Below are positions 9,943-17,804 of a DNA stretch of 38,873 bases, piece after piece. How positions within the stretch are numbered: position 1 is the stretch's first letter; each line of letters begins with the position of its first letter. The DNA comes from Deltaproteobacteria bacterium (GTDB lineage Bacteria > Desulfobacterota > Desulfobacteria > Desulfobacterales > C00003060), in assembly GCA_016930875.1 (NCBI GenBank), contig JAFGFW010000077.1, positions 1 to 38,873 of the forward strand, in the 5' to 3' direction. A program made the translations under genes and the position numbers. The notes beneath the pieces are model-generated. The model was given only the letters and a program-made list of their open reading frames with translations. It did no database searches and had not been told where the DNA came from.

Positions 9943-10852
9943 GCGGGTCGAGACTCATCGCAGGAGCCCCAGTGCGATTTTCCGGACCTACGGGGCAGGC
10001 GCAGAGGACGCAGAGAGGATATATTTTTCTTTTTCAGCGGTGCAGAAAAAGAAAAAAGCTCACCGGTTTTCGCATTTTCGTGGTGAACGTTTTATTTGCG
10101 CTGAACCCTGGTCGGCACCAGTTACTCGTATGCCCGGTTCATTGAGGTTGCAGTGTTGTCGTGCCTTTGATATTGGCAATGGAGGGTCGCTTCAGAATCT
10201 GGCCAATGTCATCCTGAGTTCCAGAGAGATGAGAACCTGGTCGCAGTTGCGGGTTCCAGAAAGGCGCTGCCGAGAATGGCTCCTTGGTCGCCTTTGTGCC
10301 AAGGATGCGGTGCGAGTTCTTGTCAACGAAAAAAAGGGGTGGGGATTGGTCCCGTCGGAGATAGAAATCGTCACAAATGACTACGGACGTCCCTTGGTTG
10401 GTGCGAAGCTAGCCAGCGAGCTGGATTATCCTTTGTCCATTTCTATTGCCCATTCGGAGGGTGTGGCGGTGGGAATTGCTGGTGAATGTCGTGATTTTAG
10501 GGATGTAGGTATCGATATAGAGCCTGCCACTCGGGACTGCCGGGGACTAGAGAGGATAATTCTACGTACGAGTGAACGATCCCTTCTATCGACGATGAGT
10601 CGATTTAGAAGGCAGGAGTGGTTACTGTGTTTTTGGTGTGCCAAGGAAGCCGTGGCCAAAGCCCTCGGACAGGGAATGGTTGGAGGACCATGGGGTTTTC
10701 TGGTGAAAGGTGTGGAACTTAAAACGGGCAGGATAGTCTTGAAGCTTGCCGGCAAAGCTTTGCAGCAGTTGCCTCGTTACAGAAACAGGGTTTTCACCGT
10801 TTATTCGGGCTGTGAAACTGACTTTGTTTATGCCACATCGGTTGTAGACTGA
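9929..10852 (+). CDS. Sfp-type 4'-phosphopantetheinyl transferase
   Basis: Attaches the phosphopantetheine arm of CoA to carrier-protein serine, here most likely Ser1833 of the upstream synthase. The diagnostic motifs VGIDIEP and WCAKEAVAKALG are present, and RREWLLGR-AKDAVR-type residues (CREWLLGRLCAKDAVR) match PKS-associated family members. The ATG at 9929 overlaps the synthase stop by 14 bp, but residues about 20-55 are translated from repeat-like DNA (9996-10088, including a 12-bp hairpin) and look unlike a protein domain. An in-frame ATG at 10130 would give a 240-residue protein of usual family length, though some family-like sequence (AEPW) lies before it. The start is therefore unsure. 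The frame differs from the synthase frame, so this is not simple readthrough. The function call is firm. Confidence 0.88.
   Translation: MSAYKRVETHRRSPSAIFRTYGAGAEDAERIYFSFSAVQKKKKAHRFSHFRGERFICAEPWSAPVTRMPGSLRLQCCRAFDIGNGGSLQNLANVILSSREMRTWSQLRVPERRCREWLLGRLCAKDAVRVLVNEKKGWGLVPSEIEIVTNDYGRPLVGAKLASELDYPLSISIAHSEGVAVGIAGECRDFRDVGIDIEPATRDCRGLERIILRTSERSLLSTMSRFRRQEWLLCFWCAKEAVAKALGQGMVGGPWGFLVKGVELKTGRIVLKLAGKALQQLPRYRNRVFTVYSGCETDFVYATSVVD
9996..10088. repeat. Intergenic-type repeat relic inside the PPTase 5' region
   Basis: The segment begins with CGCAGAGGACGCAGAGAGG-type sequence (9996-10019). It contains a perfect 12-bp inverted repeat (10024-10035 with 10045-10056, 9-nt loop) and ends with TTTTCGCATTTTCGTGGTGA-like sequence (10067-10088). 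Similar fragments recur at 10924-10960, 21401-21431 and 27557-27575, all outside genes. This suggests repeat DNA inserted at the synthase/PPTase junction. Confidence 0.6.
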
Positions 10853-10923
10853 CATCGGTTTGCACATCTGTTTCGGGGCAGGCTGATAAATGGGAGGGGG
10901 CTGCCCACTAAATGGAAATGGCG

Positions 10924-10960
10924 GTTCGTGGGCGTGTTTTGGTGTTTTCGTGGTCAAATC
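10924..10960. repeat. TTTTCGTGGT-type repeat relic before the GNAT gene
   Basis: The run contains GTTCGTGGGCGTG and GGTGTTTTCGTGGTCAAAT. It resembles the TTTTCGTGGTGAA fragment at 10067-10088. It lies directly upstream of the RBS of the GNAT gene and is probably non-coding. Confidence 0.45.
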
Positions 10961-10972
10961 ATTCATTTCCTC

Positions 10973-10980
10973 AAAGGAGG
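10973..10980 (+). promoter_or_regulatory. Strong RBS that sets a TTG start for the GNAT gene
   Basis: AAAGGAGG lies 5 nt before TTG at 10986, in the GNAT frame. The upstream in-frame ATG at 10890 would force translation of the repeat relic at 10924-10960 and has no comparable ribosome binding site. Confidence 0.6.
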
Positions 10981-10985
10981 GATGT

Positions 10986-12044
10986 TTGGGAGAGGCTTTA
11001 CGTTATCGACGGCTTCGTAGAAGCGACAAAAAGGGACTCTGCGAACTTTTTTACGAGGTCTTTGGCGATGGAAAGGGTACTGATTACTGGGACTGGAAGT
11101 ACTACCAAAATCCAGCAGGTTCGCATGCATCAGTAATAGCCTTGCATGGGTCTGAAGTAGTGGGCATTTTAGGTGGTATCCCCCTGAGAATGAAAGTGGG
11201 CGGTGATACATTGCTCGCCTGTCAGGGCGTTGATACCGTAATTTCTGGAAGACATCGGAAAAGTTCTACATTTTTCAAACTAGAAGCCAGGGTTACTGAA
11301 CAAATGGAAAAGGCCCAACTGGCTTTTAGATATGCCTTTACTATAAAAGAAACTTACCGACTGTTTACAACAGCGCGCGGTTTTTCCGGTGTTTGTCCGA
11401 TAATCAAGATGGCCAAGGTGATCAATCCGAGGCCATATCTTCGGCAGAAGACAGAGTTAGGCTTATTGACGGATACGTTGGGCGGTGTGGCAAAATGCGC
11501 TATTAGGAAGTGGAATAAGAAGAAGCTGTCTGTGCCTGAAGGCGTTGACATTGTCGAAATAAGCCGCTTTGATCACAGATTTGACGATCTTTGGCACCGA
11601 GAACGGGGAAACTATGAAATAGCAGTGGCCAGGAATAGTGAGTATCTCAACTGGCGATATGCTTACGCACCCAGGCGGTATAAGGTTTTTGGTGTTGAAT
11701 GTAGGCAGGTTGTTAAAGGGTTTATCGTATTAGGGTGCTACAAAGAGGAGGTTACGAGGGGCCGAATCCTGGATATTTTAGTGGAAAGGGGACAGAAAGA
11801 ACTGGTGGATTTGCTCGTTTCTGAGGCGCTAAACTATTTCATTGATCAAGACGTGGATGTCATCACGTGCTGGATGCTGGAAGGTTGGCCTGCTTTTCAT
11901 GCCTTGAAGGAAAAAGGTTTTGTTCCAAGGCAAACGTCCCATGACCTTATTGTTCGGTCATATTTTCCGGACAAGATCAGCAATGAATACTTGGCTGACA
12001 GCTCTAGATGGTATGTAACAATGGGGGACAGTGATTATTATTGA
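10986..12044 (+). CDS. GNAT-family acyltransferase in the EPS locus
   Basis: A predicted cytoplasmic acyl-transfer enzyme of 352 residues. The N-terminal GNAT fold begins at about residue 5 with LRYRRLRRSD and contains the WDWKYYQNPAG stretch typical of a GNAT subgroup with an extended acceptor site. It continues with VIALHGSEVVGILGGIPLRM and a probable acyl-CoA-binding segment VDTVISGRHRKSS. The second half (EYLNWRYAYAPRRYKVFG, then LDILVERGQKELVDLLVSEAL) repeats a GNAT-like pattern, so the protein may hold two GNAT folds. It follows the synthase and PPTase, so it could pass their acyl product to a sugar or amine acceptor; that link is inference. The TTG start is favoured by the AAAGGAGG site; ATG 10890 is the alternative. 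Confidence 0.75.
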   Translation: MGEALRYRRLRRSDKKGLCELFYEVFGDGKGTDYWDWKYYQNPAGSHASVIALHGSEVVGILGGIPLRMKVGGDTLLACQGVDTVISGRHRKSSTFFKLEARVTEQMEKAQLAFRYAFTIKETYRLFTTARGFSGVCPIIKMAKVINPRPYLRQKTELGLLTDTLGGVAKCAIRKWNKKKLSVPEGVDIVEISRFDHRFDDLWHRERGNYEIAVARNSEYLNWRYAYAPRRYKVFGVECRQVVKGFIVLGCYKEEVTRGRILDILVERGQKELVDLLVSEALNYFIDQDVDVITCWMLEGWPAFHALKEKGFVPRQTSHDLIVRSYFPDKISNEYLADSSRWYVTMGDSDYY

Positions 12045-12093
12045 GGATGTTTTTGGGACCCATACGTTGGATTATCATCTATTTCAGAAAATC

Positions 12094-12109
12094 CGGCTCA
12101 AAATTTGCA
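12094..12109 (+). promoter_or_regulatory. Sigma-54-type promoter before the first kinase/Wzz pair
   Basis: CGGCTCAAAATTTGCA has GG at 12095-12096 and GC at 12107-12108 with exactly 10 nt between, and a consensus TTGCA. It lies in the 155-bp gap after the GNAT gene, about 110 bp before the P-loop protein gene. Only the leading T of TGGC is missing. Confidence 0.45.
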
Positions 12110-12219
12110 CGGAATCTACGTGCGTGTTGTCAAAGAGTTCCGAGGGTGAGTCACTGTAAGTTATCGCCTGTGGTAATAATATTTGCGTCCTTAAAGAAAT
12201 GGGAGGGATTACGGGAAAA

Positions 12220-12900
12220 ATGACAATATCGAAGGTGCCGCCTTTTTTGCAATTGCCACCGGTCGTGCGGGCGCAATTTGAAAAGCTTGCGTCGAGTATT
12301 GTCATTCCCCAAAAAAAACAGAAGTTAAGGTCGATCGTTTTTATGAGTTACAATCATGGGGAGGGTACATCCACTATAGTAAAGTATTTTGCCGAGTCCT
12401 TGGCCCTCGGGCAAAAGCACAACGTGCTGGTAGTTGACGCAAATACCCGAACCCCTAGCCTGGGACAAAGATCAAATGGCAACGAGGTTAAACACAAATT
12501 TTCCTTTTCAGACCTCTTTACGGGGCAGATTGAAGACTGGGCATTGCCCAAGCCTTCGCCTGATTCCAACTTTTCTACCGTTCCAAGTGGAGATATTACA
12601 TATCACCCATCACAGGTATTCGATCATGAACAATTTGACAGGTTCATAGATAGCGCAAAGAAACTGTTCCATTTTGTGATTTTCGATTCAAGCCCCATCG
12701 GTTTATACTATGACTCAATTGTCTTGAGTTCGCACGTAGACGGCGTCATATTGGTCGTTCAGGCAGAAAGAACGCAGCCGAACGAACTAAAACGGGCGAA
12801 ACAGATGTTGCACGATAGTGATATCCCTGTACTGGGGGTCGTCTTGAACAGGCGGAGGTTTCGTATTCCAGCTTTTGTTTATCAAAGGTTTTTTGGATAG
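12220..12900 (+). CDS. CpsD/Wzc-type P-loop protein with degenerate Walker A (probable inactive BY-kinase partner)
   Basis: Related to the cytoplasmic domain of bacterial tyrosine kinases that control polysaccharide chain length. The 226-residue protein (233 from ATG 12199) keeps the overall fold: SIVFMSYNHGEGTSTI at the Walker A position, VLVVDANTRTPSL (Walker A') and FVIFDSSPIG (Walker B). The catalytic P-loop lysine is replaced: GEGTST instead of GEGKST. The C-terminus (AFVYQRFFG) lacks the tyrosine cluster used for autophosphorylation. It sits 14 bp before a Wzz-like gene with which it would pair, as in split Wzz/CpsD systems. A GGGAGGG sequence 12 nt upstream favours ATG 12220, though 12199 is possible. 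It could be a regulatory ATPase-fold protein rather than an active kinase. Confidence 0.8.
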   Translation: MTISKVPPFLQLPPVVRAQFEKLASSIVIPQKKQKLRSIVFMSYNHGEGTSTIVKYFAESLALGQKHNVLVVDANTRTPSLGQRSNGNEVKHKFSFSDLFTGQIEDWALPKPSPDSNFSTVPSGDITYHPSQVFDHEQFDRFIDSAKKLFHFVIFDSSPIGLYYDSIVLSSHVDGVILVVQAERTQPNELKRAKQMLHDSDIPVLGVVLNRRRFRIPAFVYQRFFG

Positions 12901-12914
12901 AAAGGCGTGGGATT

Positions 12915-14471
12915 GTGGAGGAGATGTTGAAAAAAGGAGAACTCCTGTATAACACTTTGTACGTCGTGTTCAGGAGAAGGGTTACGCTTACATTGTTGTG
13001 CGTTCTTTCCTTTGGATTCGTTGTTCTTTTTGCATCGTTGACAACACCGACTTTCAAGGCGACCACAAAGATCCTGATTCGGTCAAATCCGCAACAACAG
13101 TTGATCCTGTTCAAGAATCTGGCGACTCCAGGCAAGGAGAGTCCGGGTATTAATCCGGGGCATAATTTGATTCAGATACTAACGGGCAGGCAGATGGCTA
13201 CAGAAGTTGTGGAGAAATTTGAACTCGACAAAAGGGCTCTGAGAAAAGCGAACGAATCCAAAGAGTCTAGGAGTAAAATCGTAGAATCTATTTTTGATAC
13301 CCTCAACGTCATTGCTACAACTCTTAAAGGCTTGATTGGACTCGAATCTGACCCAGAGGACTATGTCTTACAGGAGGTTAAGCATCTTATTGAGAAGGCA
13401 GAAGACGTGCAATTGGAGGAAGAGAGTGACGTCATCAACCTGACTATATGGGAGGAGACGCCAACGCTATCTTCCGATATCGCCAATTTTATGGCTCATC
13501 GGCTCGTGGAAAGGGCTAGAGAACTGGAACAGGAGAACGCAAATCAGGCATATCTGTTTACCAGAGACAGAATCGAAAAAGCGGAGATAGACTTGCAAAA
13601 AGCCGAGAAATCACTGTTTGCCTTTAGAAAGAGGCACGGGGTGATCAATTTTAGTGATCAGAAAATGGAGAGGCTAAGAAATCTGACTGGCGTAGAAGAC
13701 AGGTTCCGGATTCTCGAAGTTCAGATTGGAGAAAATGAGGCAAAGCTGGAAGAAATGAACAAGAGGATAGAGGGCCAAAGAAAGCTCCTCCAAAATGCCC
13801 CCGTCTTTTCCAACAACCCGGTTGTTAAAGGGTTGATAAGCGCTTTAAACATCCAAGAAATCAAACTTGCAGGCGCCCTGGAGCGATTTACGGAATCGAG
13901 TGAGGATGTGAAGACCCTTAAAGCTCAGGCCGCAGAAAGCAAAGACAGAATCGAGAAAGAACTAAGAGCGCTGCTGAATAGTGAGACGGCTATCCTTCAG
14001 TCTATTCATCCCGATTTGGCTGAGGAATATACCAGACTTCTGGTCGAAACTGGAGGGCTTCGTTCCAAACGGGCGATACTGGAATCGCAGATTAGCGGAT
14101 TGAGGGAAGAGGCCTTTGAAATGGCTGAACTGGAAATGGAGTTAAAGAACCTGAACACGCGCAGAGCGGCAAAGAACACGATATATGATAACCTTTTGGG
14201 GAAGCTTTCCCAGCTCGAAGTCCAGAAGGCCTTTGAGATCATGGGCCATGATCTCAAAATCATTGATAAAGCCGATATCTCCAAAGATGCCCGTCCTGAA
14301 CGGCCGGATTGGTCATTGCTGCTTCCTTTAGGTTTTGTAGGCAGTTTCTTGCTCAGTTTTGGACTGGTCTTTTTCATCGAGTATTGGGATGAATCCTTCA
14401 AGTCCCCCCAGGATGTTGAACAGAAGCTGGATCTGGACGTTCTATGCACAGTTCCCGATATGTCCACATGA
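12915..14471 (+). CDS. Wzz/GumC-like chain-length determinant protein
   Basis: Inner-membrane polysaccharide co-polymerase controlling chain length and coupling polymerisation to export. The N-terminal transmembrane helix (about residues 23-45) is followed by the Wzz-type segment (TPTFKATTKILIRSNPQQQL). A long periplasmic alpha-helical/coiled-coil region (about 190-430) and a second membrane helix (about 470-492, LLLPLGFVGSFLLSFGLVFFIEY) follow. The protein then stops shortly after, with no kinase domain, unlike the fused Wzc-like protein at 31157. Its partner is the degenerate P-loop protein just upstream. The start may be GTG 12915 or ATG 12924. Family identification is firm. Confidence 0.88.
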   Translation: MEEMLKKGELLYNTLYVVFRRRVTLTLLCVLSFGFVVLFASLTTPTFKATTKILIRSNPQQQLILFKNLATPGKESPGINPGHNLIQILTGRQMATEVVEKFELDKRALRKANESKESRSKIVESIFDTLNVIATTLKGLIGLESDPEDYVLQEVKHLIEKAEDVQLEEESDVINLTIWEETPTLSSDIANFMAHRLVERARELEQENANQAYLFTRDRIEKAEIDLQKAEKSLFAFRKRHGVINFSDQKMERLRNLTGVEDRFRILEVQIGENEAKLEEMNKRIEGQRKLLQNAPVFSNNPVVKGLISALNIQEIKLAGALERFTESSEDVKTLKAQAAESKDRIEKELRALLNSETAILQSIHPDLAEEYTRLLVETGGLRSKRAILESQISGLREEAFEMAELEMELKNLNTRRAAKNTIYDNLLGKLSQLEVQKAFEIMGHDLKIIDKADISKDARPERPDWSLLLPLGFVGSFLLSFGLVFFIEYWDESFKSPQDVEQKLDLDVLCTVPDMST

Positions 14472-14693
14472 GCGTAACCGACGATAGCCTACTGAAACAG
14501 CATATTAGGTTGGGGGACAGAAAACGAACACCGTTCAAGCTGTGCAACATGAGAGGGTCAATTCAGAATCCTTGGTAATGGAATACCTTGTGGTCGATGC
14601 CGTGTTCAGCTTTGTTTCCCGCTTCGTGGTTTGGGCCGATGCCTGTTGACGGCTGTTTTGGGCGGAGCTGCAGGAAGGGTAAGCTGAATTGAC

Positions 14694-16253
14694 ATGAAGC
14701 GCTTATCAGTACAGGGGATTGCCGAGGCGACTGTCATAATCGCCATTGCTCGAGCCTTGGCAGGCTTTTTGAAGCTACTTGTCATTGTTTTTATCGCGCG
14801 GGAGTTCGGGGCTGGTCTCATAGTCGATGCTTACATGGTTGCAAAATCGGTACCTATGTTGTTTTTCGTCATAGGTGAGGCGACATTTGTGACCAGTTTT
14901 TTGCCTGTATTCGTCAATTACAGGGTCAAGGAAGGTGAAAATCAGGCCTGGCTCCTGTCCGATTCCGTCTTTAGTTTCCTGCTCCTTTTCCTGACTGCCG
15001 TTGTCGCTTGTGTTGTGTTCTTTGCCCCCGGCCTGACCTTTGCGCTTGCTCCCGGGTTGCCCGAAGAAACCCTGTCCCTTGGGGCTTCCCTGGTAAGAAT
15101 GATGTCTCCCGTCATAGTGCTTGCCGGTGCTTCCAGCATGGCAGCATCCATTTTCAATTCCTATCGTAACTTTACGATTCCGGCGGTTGCTTCGGTTTTG
15201 TTTCCCTTGGGAATCATAATTGCTGTCTGGCTGTTTGCCGACGTGATAGGCATTTACGCTATTCCCCTGGGGGCAGTTGCTGGAGCCGTTGCCCAAGCCG
15301 GCATCACGATAGCAGTTCTGGGAAAGACAAAAAGATGGCTTAGGCCGACGCTGCATTTTCAGTGTTCGGGATTTTTTGAGACGGTGAGGTCAACTGTACC
15401 CAGGCTTTTGACGCTTGTGGTCAACCGGGCAAACATCATGGTCGACAGGGTTTTTGCTTCAGCCCTGGGAGGTGGATATATCGCTGCGCTAAGTTATGCG
15501 GATAGAGTGGTGCAGATTTCTGTGGTTCTTTTTACCAGTTCATTTGCAAACGCAGCCATGCCGGTCTTGAGCAAGTCTGGTGCGTCTGGTGATTTCGATC
15601 GAGTAAGGAGACTATTTCATAAAATGACCGGATTTCTCTTTTTTGTTACCATGCCAGCGTCGATTATTCTCATTCTTTTTGGAAAAACGATCACCACCCT
15701 TTTGCTCCAAAGAGGTGCCTTCGACGTTGATGCGGTAATTTTGACCTCTTCCGCCATGATGTTTTACGGATTCGGACTGTTGCCCTTTGCAATGACCATG
15801 TTGCTGGGTGTGTTTTTCTACGCCTTGAGTGATTCAATGACTCCGATGAAGGCGGCTTTTGTGTGTTTTTTCCTTAATGTAGGACTTGATGCCCTCCTGG
15901 TTCGGTTTCTCGAACTCGGTGGCCTCGCCCTTACCACTTCGTTGGTGGCGATCTTCAGTACAGTCTTTCTATTCTGGTTCCTCAACAAGAAAATCGGCCC
16001 CTTGGATTTGAGGCGAATCATGGCCTCTTTTGGGAAGACCTTGACGTCGGCTTGTCTCATGGGGGTGATTATGTGGGGAGTCATGGTCTATTTTGAACGT
16101 TCAAACGCTCAGCCGGGATTATGGCTCCAGTTAGGGGGTAGCCTATGCCTTGGTTTTGTTGGATATGCTGGCATTTGCTGTTTGTTTAAGGTGGATGAAT
16201 GCCGCGTGATCGTGGATGCCGTGTGTAGAAGATTTCAGCCTCGCCATAGGTAA
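14694..16253 (+). CDS. MurJ/MviN-type lipid-linked oligosaccharide flippase (likely the Wzx of this locus)
   Basis: A 519-residue integral membrane protein of the MOP exporter superfamily with about 13-14 predicted helices. The N-terminus (VQGIAEATVIIAIARALAG) and the DAYMVAKSVPMLFFVIGEAT segment match MurJ/MviN. MurJ flips lipid II, but the position inside an EPS locus directly before a polymerase-like gene suggests it moves the EPS repeat unit across the inner membrane. No other Wzx candidate exists in the window. The 222-bp gap before it holds no recognisable gene. The start ATG follows a GGAAGGGTAAG stretch, a plausible ribosome binding site. Assignment to the superfamily is firm; the substrate is inferred. 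Confidence 0.88.
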   Translation: MKRLSVQGIAEATVIIAIARALAGFLKLLVIVFIAREFGAGLIVDAYMVAKSVPMLFFVIGEATFVTSFLPVFVNYRVKEGENQAWLLSDSVFSFLLLFLTAVVACVVFFAPGLTFALAPGLPEETLSLGASLVRMMSPVIVLAGASSMAASIFNSYRNFTIPAVASVLFPLGIIIAVWLFADVIGIYAIPLGAVAGAVAQAGITIAVLGKTKRWLRPTLHFQCSGFFETVRSTVPRLLTLVVNRANIMVDRVFASALGGGYIAALSYADRVVQISVVLFTSSFANAAMPVLSKSGASGDFDRVRRLFHKMTGFLFFVTMPASIILILFGKTITTLLLQRGAFDVDAVILTSSAMMFYGFGLLPFAMTMLLGVFFYALSDSMTPMKAAFVCFFLNVGLDALLVRFLELGGLALTTSLVAIFSTVFLFWFLNKKIGPLDLRRIMASFGKTLTSACLMGVIMWGVMVYFERSNAQPGLWLQLGGSLCLGFVGYAGICCLFKVDECRVIVDAVCRRFQPRHR

Positions 16254-16303
16254 AGGATGCCAGCTAGGGTTACATTTCTTATTGCTAGACTGCTTTTGCA
16301 GGC

Positions 16304-17791
16304 ATGAAAATGGATGTAGTCGATTCGCAGTTTGAAAAAATCCCACAAACTTCGCGAGCGGGTTACTTGGCGTTTGGGTTGGTGTGTGTCGCTTTTGTGG
16401 CGGCATGGGCTTTCACATTTAGCTACTCAGTTCTCGCAGGACTGGGGATCTTGGTGGCTATAGGGCTATGCACTGTTACGTTTATGTATCCTTTTTGGCT
16501 CGTGTTAGGCGTGATGTTGACGTTACAGCTTGGCGAATTCCTGAATCTTCCGGTAACCAAGGATGGTTTGCCGTTGTACCTGGTACTGCTTTTTTTTGCA
16601 TTTGCGATTTGGGTTGTCAGGGCCCTTCTGACAAAGGATCGGGATCTGTTCTTGACGCCATTGAGTAAGTCGACGCACATCCTGGTCTTGGTTTTTTGGC
16701 TCATTATGGTCGTATCGCTGGTAAACAGTAGTGATATGGATGCCTCGCTCAAAGTTGTAAAGAGGTTCACCTACTGCGTCATCGTTTATTTTTTCATACT
16801 CTTTAACATCAAAGACAAGGATCAGCTTCGGAAAGCTATGGTGATTTTCGTTTGCGGTAGTTTTGTAGTTGCCATCTTAGGATTGGTAGAAGGTGCGTCT
16901 GGAGAGCAGCTCTATGCGCTTCCTTTTTTGAAGTGGAAATCCTTATTTGGTGCGGGACTGCCGGAAATGGTTCTGAAGATTGAGCCTAACAGAATCGCCG
17001 GCCCCACAGGCAACTCTGAAAGACACACGATGTACATGATTACCCTGACTTTTATCTGCCTCTATTTGTTTGGCGCCATCAAATCAAAAGGGATGAAAGC
17101 GTTTATTGGCGCCATTATCGTCGTGGCTGCTGTGAATATCGTCGGGGCTGCTTACAAGGTTGGGATAGTTGCCCTAACTGCCTCATTAGTCATTTTTTGT
17201 TATTTTAGTGGGGCAAAGAAAAAATGGGTTGTGCTCATTTCGAGTATTGCGGCATTGTTTGTGATGATCTTTCTGGTATACCTTGTTTTCCCGGACATCA
17301 ATGTAGAGCGTTTGATTTCCCTAAGCGGTGAGGCTGGGCAGCATGCGAAGCTGAGAATTCGCAATATGTTAATAGCATTGCAAATGTTTTTCCACAGTCC
17401 GATTATTGGCTCCGGCCCTAACGGTTTTATTAATGAATATTTTCGGTATGCCCTGTTTTATCCGGAGGCTGTGCAGCAGAAGCTGACAGCCCACAATTTA
17501 TATTTACAGGTATTGGTGGATCATGGGTTGCTGGGTCTGCTTGTATTCTTGTTTGTCCTGATCACGGTGGCAAAAAGTCTGCGGCGTCGGATCACCGGAA
17601 CAATCAGCCGTAATAGAGAGCTGGCAGTTGCCATTTTTGCGGCTTTATGTGCCTATGCAATCGTATGGTTGGCCTCCAGTTTGTTACTTGATCTGAATGT
17701 CTGGTTGCTCTTTGCTGTTGCGGGCGTTTTGGAAAGAATTGAGAGAACTGGCGAAAGTGCGCGCGACCTGTCCAGGAAGATGGCTGCATGA
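16304..17791 (+). CDS. O-antigen ligase/polymerase-like membrane protein (Wzy role likely)
   Basis: Would polymerise or ligate lipid-linked repeat units on the periplasmic face. The 495-residue protein has about 11-12 hydrophobic segments. A large loop around residues 205-250 is followed by the typical Wzy_C segment: MLIALQMFFHSPIIGSGPNG and then TAHNLYLQVLVDHGLLGLLVF. The sequence H-N-x-Y-L plus a preceding G-x-G-P-N is characteristic of the WaaL/Wzy family. It is preceded by the flippase gene and followed 13 bp later by a glycosyltransferase. Ligase and polymerase cannot be separated by sequence; polymerase is favoured by the EPS context. Confidence 0.85.
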   Translation: MKMDVVDSQFEKIPQTSRAGYLAFGLVCVAFVAAWAFTFSYSVLAGLGILVAIGLCTVTFMYPFWLVLGVMLTLQLGEFLNLPVTKDGLPLYLVLLFFAFAIWVVRALLTKDRDLFLTPLSKSTHILVLVFWLIMVVSLVNSSDMDASLKVVKRFTYCVIVYFFILFNIKDKDQLRKAMVIFVCGSFVVAILGLVEGASGEQLYALPFLKWKSLFGAGLPEMVLKIEPNRIAGPTGNSERHTMYMITLTFICLYLFGAIKSKGMKAFIGAIIVVAAVNIVGAAYKVGIVALTASLVIFCYFSGAKKKWVVLISSIAALFVMIFLVYLVFPDINVERLISLSGEAGQHAKLRIRNMLIALQMFFHSPIIGSGPNGFINEYFRYALFYPEAVQQKLTAHNLYLQVLVDHGLLGLLVFLFVLITVAKSLRRRITGTISRNRELAVAIFAALCAYAIVWLASSLLLDLNVWLLFAVAGVLERIERTGESARDLSRKMAA

Positions 17792-17804
17792 TCGAACTAG
17801 CCGC

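Noticed and set aside
10890-10985. Upstream ATG start for the GNAT gene
   Set aside because: It would translate a repeat relic and has no RBS, while TTG 10986 has AAAGGAGG 5 nt upstream.
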